In this document: positions 24,323 through 32,645 of the stretch, piece after piece
Layout of the letters: each line of letters starts with the position of its first letter
How positions within the stretch are numbered: the first letter of the stretch is position 1
Origin: Brevundimonas sp.
GTDB taxonomy: Bacteria; Pseudomonadota; Alphaproteobacteria; Caulobacterales; Caulobacteraceae
DNA: 64,000 bases
Direction: 5' to 3'
NCBI GenBank assembly: GCA_004296955.1
Contig: SCVB01000096.1
Coordinates: 1-64,000 of the forward strand
Made by a program: the position numbers and the translations under genes
Notes under the pieces: model-generated
What the model saw: the letters and a program-made list of their open reading frames with translations, nothing else
Databases searched by the model: none
What the model was told of the DNA's origin: nothing

Positions 24323-25027
24323 ATGCTCCGCACCCTGACGACCGCCGCCGCTGCGGCCACCGCCCTGCTCATCAGCGCCGCCCCGGCCATGGCCCAGGAC
24401 GCCGCCCCGGCAGGCGACTGGGCGTTCGCCTTCGGCGCGGGCACGGATAACCGGTCCAAGGATGCTTCCAAATCCGACGGCGAGGCCTTCGTCTGGGGCG
24501 AGGCCGAATGGGAGAGCGCTTCCGGCCTGTTCTATGCAGGGCCCGGATTCCAGACCATCAAGAGCTCCAGCGGCTCGGAGCTGGAACTGGCCGTGGGCGC
24601 CGGCGTGCGTCCCGAGGTCGCCGGCTTCGATCTCGATCTGAACGCCACGTTCAAATACCAGGTCGACGCCGTGGACGGCTATGACGACGGCGCCTGGGAG
24701 TTCACCGCCGATGTGAAGCGGTCGATCGGTCCGGCCAGCGGCCGCCTGCGGCTGCAGCACTCGCCGGACGGCACGGGTTCGACCGAAGCCTGGACCTGGG
24801 TCGAGGCCCGGGTGGGCTGGGACTTCACCGACCGGCTGAAAGGCACCGCCTCGATCGGCCGCCGCGAGCAGAACAACAGCCTCGACTATACGGGCTGGAA
24901 CGCGGGCCTGACCTACGCCCTGACTTCGAACATCGACGCCGACCTGCGTTATCATGCGACCGACGCCGATGTGCCGGGCGAACAATATGCCGACGCCCTG
25001 GTGGCTGGAATCAGCTTCGCCTTCTGA
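24323..25027 (+). CDS. TorF-like putative porin (exported)
   Basis: A 234-residue protein with a clear signal peptide (MLRTLTTAAAAATALLISAA then PAMAQ). The mature part is rich in alternating strands, such as ELELAVGAGVRPEVAGFDLD, NAGLTYALTSNIDADLRYHA and a C-terminal GISFAF ending in Phe, as expected of an outer-membrane barrel. WAFAFGAGTDNRSKDASKSD near the start resembles the N-terminal signature of the TorF (gcw_chp) family, although it is not exact. It is probably a small outer-membrane channel. Confidence 0.72.
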   Translation: MLRTLTTAAAAATALLISAAPAMAQDAAPAGDWAFAFGAGTDNRSKDASKSDGEAFVWGEAEWESASGLFYAGPGFQTIKSSSGSELELAVGAGVRPEVAGFDLDLNATFKYQVDAVDGYDDGAWEFTADVKRSIGPASGRLRLQHSPDGTGSTEAWTWVEARVGWDFTDRLKGTASIGRREQNNSLDYTGWNAGLTYALTSNIDADLRYHATDADVPGEQYADALVAGISFAF

Positions 25028-25088
25028 AACCGGTCTGAAACCCGGACGGGGGCCTCGCATTTCCGACCGGGGCCCCTATCTAGGATAG

Positions 25089-25301
25089 ATGTCCAGCCAT
25101 CGTCCCACGACCCTCGAACGCGCCTATGAACTGGCGCGCGGCGGAGGCTGCCGCACCGTCGGCGAAATCAAGCAGGCGCTCCAGTCGGAAGGCTTCGAGC
25201 GCATCCAGGATTCCCTGTACGGGCCGACCCTGACGGCCGCCCTGCGCAAGCTGTGCCAGGAGCACTATGTCGCGGCCCCCGAGGGCGAAGCCGCGGAATA
25301 G
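25089..25301 (+). CDS. Small protein of unknown function, 70 aa
   Basis: A 70-residue protein (MSSHRPTTLERAYELARGGG at the N-terminus; AALRKLCQEHYVAAPEGEAA at the C-terminus). The pattern of a helix, TVGEIKQALQSEGF and a second helix resembles a compact winged-helix or HTH-like fold such as is seen in small alphaproteobacterial proteins, but I recognise no named family. A TATCTAGGATAG stretch just upstream may contain a promoter -10 element. It is followed by the leader of the first cold-shock gene. Confidence 0.6.
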   Translation: MSSHRPTTLERAYELARGGGCRTVGEIKQALQSEGFERIQDSLYGPTLTAALRKLCQEHYVAAPEGEAAE

Positions 25302-25360
25302 CCAGACCGGGGGCGCCTTGATTTCGGTGCGCCGCCAGTCCAAAAGCGTTTTGTCGAGCT

Positions 25361-25471
25361 CTCTGCGAAACGCCACCCTCTGCTTTCGCACTGAGGTCTA
25401 GCCGCTCCTTTCAGACCCGACAGGCCCCAGGGGCTTTTCCCTGTGGCCAACTGCTAGCGGAGGTCCTGAAA
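25361..25471 (+). promoter_or_regulatory. Structured 5' leader of the first cold-shock gene
   Basis: The leader shares ordered blocks with the leader of the second cold-shock gene: CTGCGAAACGC, GCACTGAGGTC, TTCAGACCCGACAGGCC (25410-25426) and CGGAGGTC (the ribosome-binding site). GGCC...AGGG and CCCT...GGCC can form a stem before the ribosome site. Such long leaders commonly give temperature-dependent translation of csp mRNAs; that role is inferred here. Confidence 0.6.
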
Positions 25472-25684
25472 ATGGCTACCGGCACTGTGAAATGGTTCAA
25501 CTCCACCAAGGGCTACGGCTTCATCCAGCCTGACGACGGCGGCAAGGACGTTTTCGTCCACATCTCGGCCGTCGAACAAGCGGGCCTGCGCGGCCTCGAT
25601 GAAAACCAGAAGGTTTCCTACGAAATCGAGCGCGACAAGCGTTCGGGCAAGGAATCGGCTGGTCAGCTGAAGACCGAAGGCTGA
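25472..25684 (+). CDS. cspA: Cold-shock protein (CspA family)
   Basis: A 70-residue single OB-fold domain. The RNA-binding motifs RNP1 ([10 protein letters not shown]) and RNP2 (VFVHISAV) are intact. The protein binds single-stranded RNA and DNA and melts secondary structure. It is a near paralogue of the gene at 25938, from which it differs mainly in the loop after RNP2 ([16 protein letters not shown]) and at the C-terminus. It is monocistronic with its own leader and terminator. Confidence 0.95.
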   Translation: MATGTVKWFNSTKGYGFIQPDDGGKDVFVHISAVEQAGLRGLDENQKVSYEIERDKRSGKESAGQLKTEG

Positions 25685-25690
25685 GTTCAC

Positions 25691-25755
25691 GCGTCGGGCT
25701 TTACCGACGCATGATTTCGACGGCGGCGAGGGCGAAAGCCTTCGCCGCCGTTTTG
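25691..25755 (+). terminator. Hairpin and terminator after the first cold-shock gene
   Basis: GCGTCGG...CCGACGC (25691-25710) forms a first hairpin. ACGGCGGCGAGGGC-GAAA-GCCTTCGCCGCCGT (25720-25751) followed by TTT forms a strong Rho-independent terminator with a GAAA loop. Confidence 0.85.
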
Positions 25756-25818
25756 CTATCTGCACGGCGCCGCTTGCTATTGGGCCGGAAAGCGCCCACC
25801 TGAGGCTACGTCGATCTC

Positions 25819-25937
25819 ACTGCGAAACGCTGCTGCCCCTTTGCATCGCGCACCGAGGTCCAAAGCCGATCCCATTCAGACCCGACAGGCCGACCCGGAA
25901 CCTCTTCCGGCGGTCAACGCCTAACGGAGGTCTCAAA
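25819..25937 (+). promoter_or_regulatory. Structured 5' leader of the second cold-shock gene
   Basis: It contains the same ordered blocks as the first leader: CTGCGAAACGC, GCACCGAGGTC, TTCAGACCCGACAGGCC (25875-25891) and CGGAGGTC before the ATG. The sequence between the blocks differs, yet CCGGA...TCCGG again gives a stem just before the ribosome site, so pairing appears kept while sequence changes. Confidence 0.6.
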
Positions 25938-26150
25938 ATGGCTACCGGCACTGTGAAATGGTACAACTCCACCAAGGGTTACGGCTTCATCGCCCCCGAT
26001 GACGGCGGCAAGGACGTTTTCGTCCACGCTTCGGCCGTTGAAACGTCCGACCTGGGCACCCTGAACGAGAACCAGAAAATCTCGTACGAAGTCGAACGCG
26101 ACTCGCGTTCGGGCAAGGAATCGGCCGGTCGCCTGAAGGCCGCCGAATAG
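25938..26150 (+). CDS. cspA: Cold-shock protein (CspA family), second copy
   Basis: A 70-residue OB-fold protein with RNP1 (KGYGFIAPDD) and RNP2 (VFVHASAV). It is very close to the gene at 25472 over the first 38 residues, including almost identical codons, and diverges later (ETSDLGTLNENQKISYEVER). This tandem arrangement with duplicated leaders shows an old local duplication followed by divergence. Role as for the first copy; different expression conditions are likely because the leaders differ between the shared blocks. Confidence 0.95.
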   Translation: MATGTVKWYNSTKGYGFIAPDDGGKDVFVHASAVETSDLGTLNENQKISYEVERDSRSGKESAGRLKAAE

Positions 26151-26194
26151 TTTCCGACAAGCGACCCTGCCGGGCCTAGCCCCGGCTGACGGAA

Positions 26195-26232
26195 GGGCCG
26201 GCCGCCGAACAGGCGCCGGCCCGACTGTTTTT
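26195..26232 (+). terminator. Terminator after the second cold-shock gene
   Basis: GGGCCGGC and GCCGGCCC arms with an inner GCC/GGC form a strong stem, followed by GACTGTTTTT. It separates the cold-shock gene from the small gene at 26251, although the T-run ends only about 20 bp before that gene's start. Confidence 0.8.
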
Positions 26233-26250
26233 CAACTTCAGGAGAAGCCG

Positions 26251-26517
26251 ATGACCCCGCTGGCCGAAAAACTCCCGACCATGACCGACCCCGACCTGAA
26301 GGCCCTGCGCCTCAACGCGGTTCGCCTGTCGGAAAGCGGCTCCCCCACCAAGATGGCCACCGCGGCTGAACTGGTGCCCCTGATCGACGACGAAATCGCC
26401 AAACGCGCTGCGGACAAGACGACCACCGCCGTCAAGAAGCCCCGCGCCCCGGCCAAGAAGAAGGTCGTCCCGGCGACCGGCCACCAGACCGCCCTGCCGG
26501 ACAGCAAGGCCGCCTGA
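26251..26517 (+). CDS. Small basic-tailed protein of unknown function
   Basis: An 88-residue protein with a helical N-terminal half (MTDPDLKALRLNAVRLSESG, LVPLIDDEIAKRAADK) and a Lys/Ala/Pro-rich tail (VKKPRAPAKKKVVPATG) like that of nucleoid-associated or ribosome-associated proteins. GGAG lies about 7 bp before the ATG. It is convergent with the cystathionine gamma-lyase gene, with 1 bp between them. The function is unknown; nucleic-acid binding is an inference from the tail. Confidence 0.65.
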   Translation: MTPLAEKLPTMTDPDLKALRLNAVRLSESGSPTKMATAAELVPLIDDEIAKRAADKTTTAVKKPRAPAKKKVVPATGHQTALPDSKAA

Positions 26518-26518
26518 A

Positions 26519-27682
26519 TCAGACGGCCAGCGCCTGATCCAGATCCGCGATCAGGTCCTCGACCTCCTCCACGCCGACCGACAGCCGGATCAGGTTGTCG
26601 GTCACGCCGCCCGCCTCGCGCAGCTCTTTCGGCACCGAGGCGTGGGTCATGATGGCCGGGTGGTTGACCAGGCTTTCGACCCCGCCCAGCGATTCCGCGA
26701 GGGTGAAGACCTGAACCCGCTCCAGCACGCGCTTCGTGCGCTCCAGATCGCCGTCGATCAGGGCCGTGACCATGCCGCCATAGCGGCCGTTCATCTGGCG
26801 TGACGCCAGATCGTGCTGCGGATGGCTGATCAGGCCGGGGTAGATCACCCTGGCGATCCCCTTCCGCTCCTCCAGCCAGCGGGCCACGGCGAGGGCGTTC
26901 TCATTGTGCGCCCTCATGCGCAGGCCGAGCGTCTTCAGGCCCCGGTTGGCGAGGAAGGCGTCGAACGGCCCCATCACCCCGCCGACGGAATTCTGGAGGA
27001 ACTTGATCTCCTTCGCCATCTCGGGGTTCGCCGTCACCAGCGCCCCGCCGATGATGTCGGAGTGGCCGTTCAGATATTTGGTCGCCGAATGCATGACCAC
27101 GTCCGCCCCCAAGGCGAGCGGCTGCTGGCTCCACGGCGTGGCGAAGGTGTTGTCGACGATCAGCAGCAGGCCATGCTTCTTCGCGATCCGGGACAGGCCC
27201 TCGATGTCGGCCAGTTTCATCAGCGGATTGGTCGGGGTCTCGGCCCAGATCAGTTTCGTCTTCGGCGTGATCGCCGCCTCGACGGCCGCGAGGTCGCTGA
27301 GATCGACATAGGCGAAATCCAGCCCCATCGACCGTCGCCGCACCCGCTCGAACAGCCGCCACGATCCGCCGTACAGGTCGTCGCCGGTGACGATGTGCGA
27401 TCCCGCGTCCAGCAACTCCAGCGCGGTCGAGGTGGCCGCCATGCCGCTGGCGAAGCCGAAGCCGTGCGTGCCGCCTTCCAGGTCAGCCAGACAGGCCTCG
27501 AACGCCTCGCGCGTCGGGTTCTTGCCGCGGGCGTATTCATAGCCCTTGTTCACGCCCGGGCTTTCCTGGGCGTAGGTCGAGGTGGCGTAGATCGGCGTCA
27601 TCACCGCGCCGGTGGTCGGATCCGGGCGTTGTCCGGCGTGGATGGCCCGGGTCGAAAAGCCCTGGCTGTTCTTGATCGTCAT
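26519..27682 (-). CDS. Cystathionine gamma-lyase / gamma-synthase family enzyme
   Basis: A PLP enzyme of about 387 residues (Cys/Met metabolism family). FSTRAIHAGQRPDPTTGAVM opens it, YEYARGKNPTREAFEACLAD follows, and VVMHSATKYLNGHSDIIGG holds the PLP-binding Lys. The next gene upstream is cystathionine beta-synthase, so gamma-lyase in reverse transsulfuration (cystathionine to cysteine, 2-oxobutyrate and ammonia) is more likely than gamma-synthase; sequence alone does not separate these well. The ATG at 27682 lies 5 nt after the upstream stop; an in-frame TTG at 27691 would overlap it. The two genes are translationally linked. Confidence 0.9.
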   Translation of the reverse strand: MTIKNSQGFSTRAIHAGQRPDPTTGAVMTPIYATSTYAQESPGVNKGYEYARGKNPTREAFEACLADLEGGTHGFGFASGMAATSTALELLDAGSHIVTGDDLYGGSWRLFERVRRRSMGLDFAYVDLSDLAAVEAAITPKTKLIWAETPTNPLMKLADIEGLSRIAKKHGLLLIVDNTFATPWSQQPLALGADVVMHSATKYLNGHSDIIGGALVTANPEMAKEIKFLQNSVGGVMGPFDAFLANRGLKTLGLRMRAHNENALAVARWLEERKGIARVIYPGLISHPQHDLASRQMNGRYGGMVTALIDGDLERTKRVLERVQVFTLAESLGGVESLVNHPAIMTHASVPKELREAGGVTDNLIRLSVGVEEVEDLIADLDQALAV

Positions 27683-27687
27683 GCGGT

Positions 27688-29091
27688 TCAACGGTTCAGG
27701 CTGAGGTGGTTGATCAGGTCGGTGCGGGTGATCAATCCCACGAATTTCTCGCCGTCCAGCACGATCGCCACACGGTCGCGGTCGAACAGGGGGATCAGGG
27801 CATCCAGGCTTTCACCGACCTGCACCGTATCGAGGTCCCGGGTCATCGCCGAGCTCACGGGACGGGCGAACCGTTCCTTGCGGGTGATCTCATCAGTGTT
27901 CATCACCTGGACCAGGTCGCTTTCGTCGAGAATGCCGACCAGCCGGCCATCCTCGATGATCGGCAGTTGCGAGACATCGGCCCCGCGCATGCGCTTGAAC
28001 GCCGTGTCCAGGGTGTCCCCCGGTCCCGCGACGACCACATCGCCGTTCTCGTATTTGCGGCTGATCAGGTCCGACAGGTCGCCGTGAATCGGCTGGCCGC
28101 CGAGGCCCTGATCCGCCAGCCAGGCGTCGTTGTAGACCTTGGACAGATACTTGGCGCCGGTGTCGCAGACGAAGGTCACCACCCGCTTCGGCTCCGTCTG
28201 TTCGCGGCACCAGCGCAGGGCTGTCGCGATCAGGGTGCCCGACGACGATCCGGCCAGCACGCCTTCTCTCAGAAGGAGTTCCCGCACGGTCGCGATCGCC
28301 TCGGCGTCGGGGATGGAATAGGCCTTGTCGATCAGGTCCATCTTCGCCGTGTCAGGCACGAAATTCTGGCCGATGCCTTCGACGGTATAGCTCCCCTCCG
28401 GCCCCGGCACGCCCTCGTTGACGATTCCGGCCAGGGTCGAGCCGACCGGATCGGCGAGGATGATCTCGGCTTTGGAGCCCACGCTCTTCAGATACTGGGC
28501 GATGCCGGTGATGGTCCCGCCCGAGCCGATGCCCGCGACGAAGGCGTCGATATCGCCGCCCATCTGTTCGTAAATTTCGGGGCCCGTGGTCTGGAAATGG
28601 GCCAGGGAGTTGGCGTCATTGGCGAACTGGTTGACGTAGAATCCGCCCGGGATCTGCTGCGCCAGCCGCTCGGCCATGTCGGTGTAATATTCGGGATGCC
28701 CGTGCGGGACATCCGAACGCGTCAGGCGAACATCGGCGCCCATGGCCCTGAGATGCTGGATTTTTTCCTTGGACATCTTGTCCGGGATCACCAGAAGCAC
28801 CTTATAGCCCTTGGCCTGACCGACGAGCGTCAGCGCCAGACCCGTATTGCCGGCCGTCGCCTCGACGATGGTCCCGCCGGGTTTCAGAAACCCCTCCGCT
28901 TCGGCCGCCGCGATCATCGACAGGGCGATGCGGTCCTTGATCGACCCGCCCGGATTCTGCGCCTCCAGCTTCAGGAACAGACGGCAGGGGCCGGTGTCGA
29001 TCTTCGTCACCTCCACCATCGGCGTCTTGCCGATCAGGTCCAGCAGGGAGCCGGTCGGACCGGACAGGACGGGGGCGGCGGCCAATGACAT
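27688..29091 (-). CDS. Cystathionine beta-synthase
   Basis: A 467-residue protein. The PLP domain (about residues 1-320) has LEAQNPGGSIKDRIALSMI with the PLP Lys, EATAGNTGLALTLVGQAKG, and GIGSGGTITGIAQYL for phosphate binding. A C-terminal pair of CBS domains follows (DVSQLPIIEDGRLVGILDES; DRVAIVLDGEKFVGLITRTD), as in animal CBS, though no N-terminal haem-binding region is present. It condenses homocysteine with serine. With the adjacent lyase it forms a complete reverse transsulfuration route. It is transcribed divergently from rnr across 111 bp. Confidence 0.93.
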   Translation of the reverse strand: MSLAAAPVLSGPTGSLLDLIGKTPMVEVTKIDTGPCRLFLKLEAQNPGGSIKDRIALSMIAAAEAEGFLKPGGTIVEATAGNTGLALTLVGQAKGYKVLLVIPDKMSKEKIQHLRAMGADVRLTRSDVPHGHPEYYTDMAERLAQQIPGGFYVNQFANDANSLAHFQTTGPEIYEQMGGDIDAFVAGIGSGGTITGIAQYLKSVGSKAEIILADPVGSTLAGIVNEGVPGPEGSYTVEGIGQNFVPDTAKMDLIDKAYSIPDAEAIATVRELLLREGVLAGSSSGTLIATALRWCREQTEPKRVVTFVCDTGAKYLSKVYNDAWLADQGLGGQPIHGDLSDLISRKYENGDVVVAGPGDTLDTAFKRMRGADVSQLPIIEDGRLVGILDESDLVQVMNTDEITRKERFARPVSSAMTRDLDTVQVGESLDALIPLFDRDRVAIVLDGEKFVGLITRTDLINHLSLNR

Positions 29092-29202
29092 TCACAAACT
29101 CCAGGGGGCTTCGCGCCGGAAGCTAGGCGCAGCCCCCCTCCATCACAAGCCGCGCAAGATTTCGCCTCCGAACAGGCCGGTCCTGCGTTATCAAGGATAC
29201 AA

Positions 29203-31524
29203 ATGAGCAAATCACCCCGCCGGCCCGTCGCCGGACTCCCCGACGAAGAGACGCTGATCGCCTTCCTCCGCGAAGCCGGAACAGCCGAAAAAACCGATAT
29301 CGCCCGCCATTTCGGCCTGAAGGGCGGCGAGCGGCGCGCCCTGCGCGAAATGATCCGCGCCCTTGAGGAGGCCGGCAAGCTCGGGAAACGCGGCCGCAAA
29401 GGCTTTTCCGAGGTCGGCGCCCTGCCCGCCGTCGGCGTCGCCGACGTGGTCGAGCGCGACATGGACGGCGAACTCTACGTCCGTCTGGTCGAGGCCTCGG
29501 CCGACGCCCCGCGCGCCCTGCTGGTCCCCGACAACGACAAGCCAGGCCCGGCGCCCGGCATGGGCGATCGCGTCCTGGTCAAATTCGCCCGCGGCGAGGA
29601 CGGCTGGGAAGCCCGTCTGATCAAAACCTTGGACGCCGGCGCCAACAAGGTGCTGGGCGTCATCCGGAAGTCCAACAAGGAGGTTCGGGTCGAGCCCGTC
29701 GATCGCCGCTCCAAGGACGTCCTGCTGGTGCCCCACGCCCAGGCCGAGGGTTTGCGCGACGGCGATCTGGTTCTGGCCGCCATCGAGCAGGGTGACCAGC
29801 GCTACGGTCCCAAACGCGGCAAGATCCTCGAGAAGATCGGCCACGAGGGCGACGCCCGCGCCGCCTCCCTGATCGCCATCGCCGCCCACAACGTCCCGAT
29901 GGGCTTCTCCGAGGCCGTCGAGAAGGAGGCCGAGGATCAGGAACTGCCGGCGCTCAAGGGCCGCGAGGACCTGCGCGACCTGCCGCTGATCACCATCGAC
30001 CCCGCCGACGCCCGCGACCACGACGACGCCGTCTACGCCATGCGCGACGAGGATCCGAAGAACGCCGACGGCTGGATCGTCTGGGTCGCCATCGCCGACG
30101 TCGCGGCCTACGTCCGGCCCAACACCAACCTCGACCGCGAGGCGCGCGACAAGGGCAACTCGACCTACTTCCCCGACCGCGTCGAGCCCATGCTGCCCGA
30201 ACGCCTGTCCAACGGACTGTGCAGCCTGAAGCAGGGCGAGAACCGCGCCTGCATGGCCGTGCGCATGGTCTTCGACAGGGATGGCCGGAAGACCGCGCAC
30301 AAGTTCGTGCGTGGGCTGATGCGGTCGCAGGCCAAGCTGTCCTACGAACAGGCCCAGGCCGCCATCGACGGCCAGACCGACGACGCGACCGGCCCGATCA
30401 TGGCCGCCATCCTGGAGCCCCTGTGGGCCGCCTACCGGACCATGCTCAAGGGCCGTCTGAAGCGCAGCCCGCTGGCCATCGAAAGCCCTGAACGCCGCAT
30501 CCGCATGAACGACCAGGGCCAGATCATCTCGATCGAGCCGCGCGTCAGCCTTGAGGCCCACCGGCTGATCGAGGAGATGATGATCCAGGCCAACGTCTGC
30601 GCCGCCGAGACGCTGGAGCAGAAGAAGACGCCCCTGCTGTACCGCGTCCACGACGCGCCCAGTCAGGAGAAGCTGTTCAACCTCGGCGACTTCCTCCAGA
30701 CCATCGGCAAGCCGTGGACCAAGGGCGAGCCGGCGACCACCAAACGGTTCAACAAGCTGCTGGACGAGACGCGCGGCGGCGACCACGCCGAGGTCGTCAA
30801 CGAGGTGGTCCTGCGCAGCCAGATGCAGGCCATCTATTCGGCCGAGAACGTCGGCCATTTCGGCCTCAACCTCGACCGCTACGCCCACTTCACCTCGCCG
30901 ATCCGGCGCTATTCCGACCTGATCGTCCACCGCGGCCTGATCCGCGCCCTGGGCCTCGGCAAGGACGGCCTGACCGATCGCGAGATCAGCGAACTGCCGG
31001 CCATCGCCGAACAGGTGACCATGACCGAGCGCCGCTCCATGGCCGCCGAGCGCGCCGCCATGGACCGCTATATGGCCGCCTTCCTGCAGGAGCGGGTCGG
31101 GGCGACCTTCCCCGGCCGCATCACCGGCGTGACCCGCTTCGGCCTGTTCATCCGGCTGGACGAGACCGGCGCCGACGGCCTCGTGCCGGTGTCGACCCTG
31201 GGGACCGAGTATTTCACCCACGACGACAAGTCCCACGCCCTCGTCGGCGAGCGCAGCGGCGCACGCTGGACACTGGGCCGGACCGTCGAGGTGCGTCTCA
31301 AGGAGGCCACCCCGATCACCGGCGGACTGGTGTTCGAGATGTTGTCCGAACCGGCCCCGCGCGATCCCAACGCCCCGGCCCCGCGGCTGGGCCAGCGCGC
31401 TCGCGGCCCCGGCGGCGGCGGTTTTCCCAAGCGCGGGGGCGGCCGTCCCGGCGGGCCCAAACCGCCCAAGGGCGGACGTCCCTCCGGCGGGCTCAAGGGG
31501 GTGCGCAAGGGCAAGCGGCGCTGA
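29203..31524 (+). CDS. rnr: Ribonuclease R
   Basis: A 773-residue 3'-5' exoribonuclease that degrades structured RNA. An N-terminal helix-turn-helix-like segment is followed by cold-shock OB domains (about residues 80-230). The RNB catalytic domain has LITIDPADARDHDDAVYA near residues 262-279 with the metal-binding Asp cluster, and HFTSPIRRYSDLIVHRGL. A C-terminal S1 domain (FPGRITGVTRFGLFIRLDET) precedes a Gly/Lys/Arg-rich tail that begins about GGGGFPKRGGGRPGG. The length fits RNase R rather than RNase II. The gene may be coupled to the DUF4424 and NUDIX genes that follow. Confidence 0.97.
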   Translation: MSKSPRRPVAGLPDEETLIAFLREAGTAEKTDIARHFGLKGGERRALREMIRALEEAGKLGKRGRKGFSEVGALPAVGVADVVERDMDGELYVRLVEASADAPRALLVPDNDKPGPAPGMGDRVLVKFARGEDGWEARLIKTLDAGANKVLGVIRKSNKEVRVEPVDRRSKDVLLVPHAQAEGLRDGDLVLAAIEQGDQRYGPKRGKILEKIGHEGDARAASLIAIAAHNVPMGFSEAVEKEAEDQELPALKGREDLRDLPLITIDPADARDHDDAVYAMRDEDPKNADGWIVWVAIADVAAYVRPNTNLDREARDKGNSTYFPDRVEPMLPERLSNGLCSLKQGENRACMAVRMVFDRDGRKTAHKFVRGLMRSQAKLSYEQAQAAIDGQTDDATGPIMAAILEPLWAAYRTMLKGRLKRSPLAIESPERRIRMNDQGQIISIEPRVSLEAHRLIEEMMIQANVCAAETLEQKKTPLLYRVHDAPSQEKLFNLGDFLQTIGKPWTKGEPATTKRFNKLLDETRGGDHAEVVNEVVLRSQMQAIYSAENVGHFGLNLDRYAHFTSPIRRYSDLIVHRGLIRALGLGKDGLTDREISELPAIAEQVTMTERRSMAAERAAMDRYMAAFLQERVGATFPGRITGVTRFGLFIRLDETGADGLVPVSTLGTEYFTHDDKSHALVGERSGARWTLGRTVEVRLKEATPITGGLVFEMLSEPAPRDPNAPAPRLGQRARGPGGGGFPKRGGGRPGGPKPPKGGRPSGGLKGVRKGKRR

Positions 31525-31585
31525 CGGTGGAAATCGTCACGACATCGTCTCGCCCGTTCGGCTAACGTCGGTGCGGGAGGACATC

Positions 31586-32581
31586 ATGACCAGACTGAAC
31601 CGCTCCGCCGCCGCCCTGCTCGCCGCCCTCGTGCTCGCCGCGCCGGCCGTCGCGAACGACAGCGTCGCCTCCATGGGGACCGGCGGCCTGGTCCTGCAGC
31701 GCACCGACGGCATCGAGATGCGGTCCGAGGATCTCTATGTCTCGGCGCGGGAGATCCGGGTCCGCTACCGGTTCTTCAACCGGACCGCCCGGGACATCGC
31801 CACCCTGGTCGCCTTTCCCATGCCCGACCTGCAGGGCGGCATCGAGAGCGACGTCGCGCTTGAGGATCCCCTGCAGATGCCCTTCACTACTATGGTGAAC
31901 GGCCGGCGCGTGGCCACCAATGTCGAGCAGAAGGCCCTGCTGAACGGGGTCGATCATACCGGCCTGCTGCGCGGCCTCGGCGTCCCGCCCTCGCCGCGGG
32001 GCGACGCAACCATGCAGGCTCTGGCCGCCCTGCCGCAGCCGCAGATCGACATGCTGATCGAAATGGGCCTGGTCGAGGACCGCTCCTGGTCCGACGGCGG
32101 GGTCCGCAACCTGGAACTCGCGCCGCTCTGGACCCTGAAAACCACCCACTACTGGACCCAGGTCTTCCCCGCTGGTCGAGAATTGGACGTGAGGCACCGG
32201 TACACGCCCGCCGTCGGCGGCTCCGCCGGCAGCCTGTTCGGCGACCCGGCGATGGAGTCGGGCGAGTACGCCAGCGAGGCGGCCGCCCGGTATTGCACCG
32301 ACGACGCCTTCCGCGCCGGCGCGCGGCGGATGCGGTCGCGCGGCCTGTACCTGTCCGAAACCTGGGTCGACTACATCCTGACCACCGGCGCCAACTGGGC
32401 CGAGCCGATCGGCGACTTCCGCCTCGTGGTCGACAAGGGCTCGTCGCGCAATCTGGTCAGCTTCTGCGGTGAGGGCGTGCGCAAGATCAGCCCGACCCGG
32501 TTCGAGATCCGGCGGCAGAACTACACTCCGAACCGGGATCTGTCGGTGCTGATCCTGACCGGAACCCGCATCGACGATTGA
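31586..32581 (+). CDS. DUF4424 family exported protein
   Basis: A 331-residue protein with a signal peptide (AAALLAALVLAAPAVAND). SMGTGGLVLQRTDGIEMRSE and VRYRFFNRTARDIATLVAFP are typical of DUF4424, and DVRHRYTPAVGGSAGS follows in the middle. Two cysteines are widely spaced (RYCTDDAFRA, LVSFCGEGVR) and could form a disulfide. The function is unknown. The start at 31586 has GGGAGG 5 bp upstream and is preferred over one 15 nt earlier. Confidence 0.88.
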   Translation: MTRLNRSAAALLAALVLAAPAVANDSVASMGTGGLVLQRTDGIEMRSEDLYVSAREIRVRYRFFNRTARDIATLVAFPMPDLQGGIESDVALEDPLQMPFTTMVNGRRVATNVEQKALLNGVDHTGLLRGLGVPPSPRGDATMQALAALPQPQIDMLIEMGLVEDRSWSDGGVRNLELAPLWTLKTTHYWTQVFPAGRELDVRHRYTPAVGGSAGSLFGDPAMESGEYASEAAARYCTDDAFRAGARRMRSRGLYLSETWVDYILTTGANWAEPIGDFRLVVDKGSSRNLVSFCGEGVRKISPTRFEIRRQNYTPNRDLSVLILTGTRIDD

Positions 32582-32645
32582 AGCGTCCGCCGCGAACCGG
32601 GAATCGTCAGGTCGGGTGCGCCGCGGTCGTGCTAAGGCCCCCGGG

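Noticed and set aside
29092-29202. A SAM or SAH riboswitch upstream of the cystathionine beta-synthase gene.
   Set aside because: The 111-bp divergent region shows no recognisable conserved core of the known classes and is short for a leader shared with the rnr promoter.
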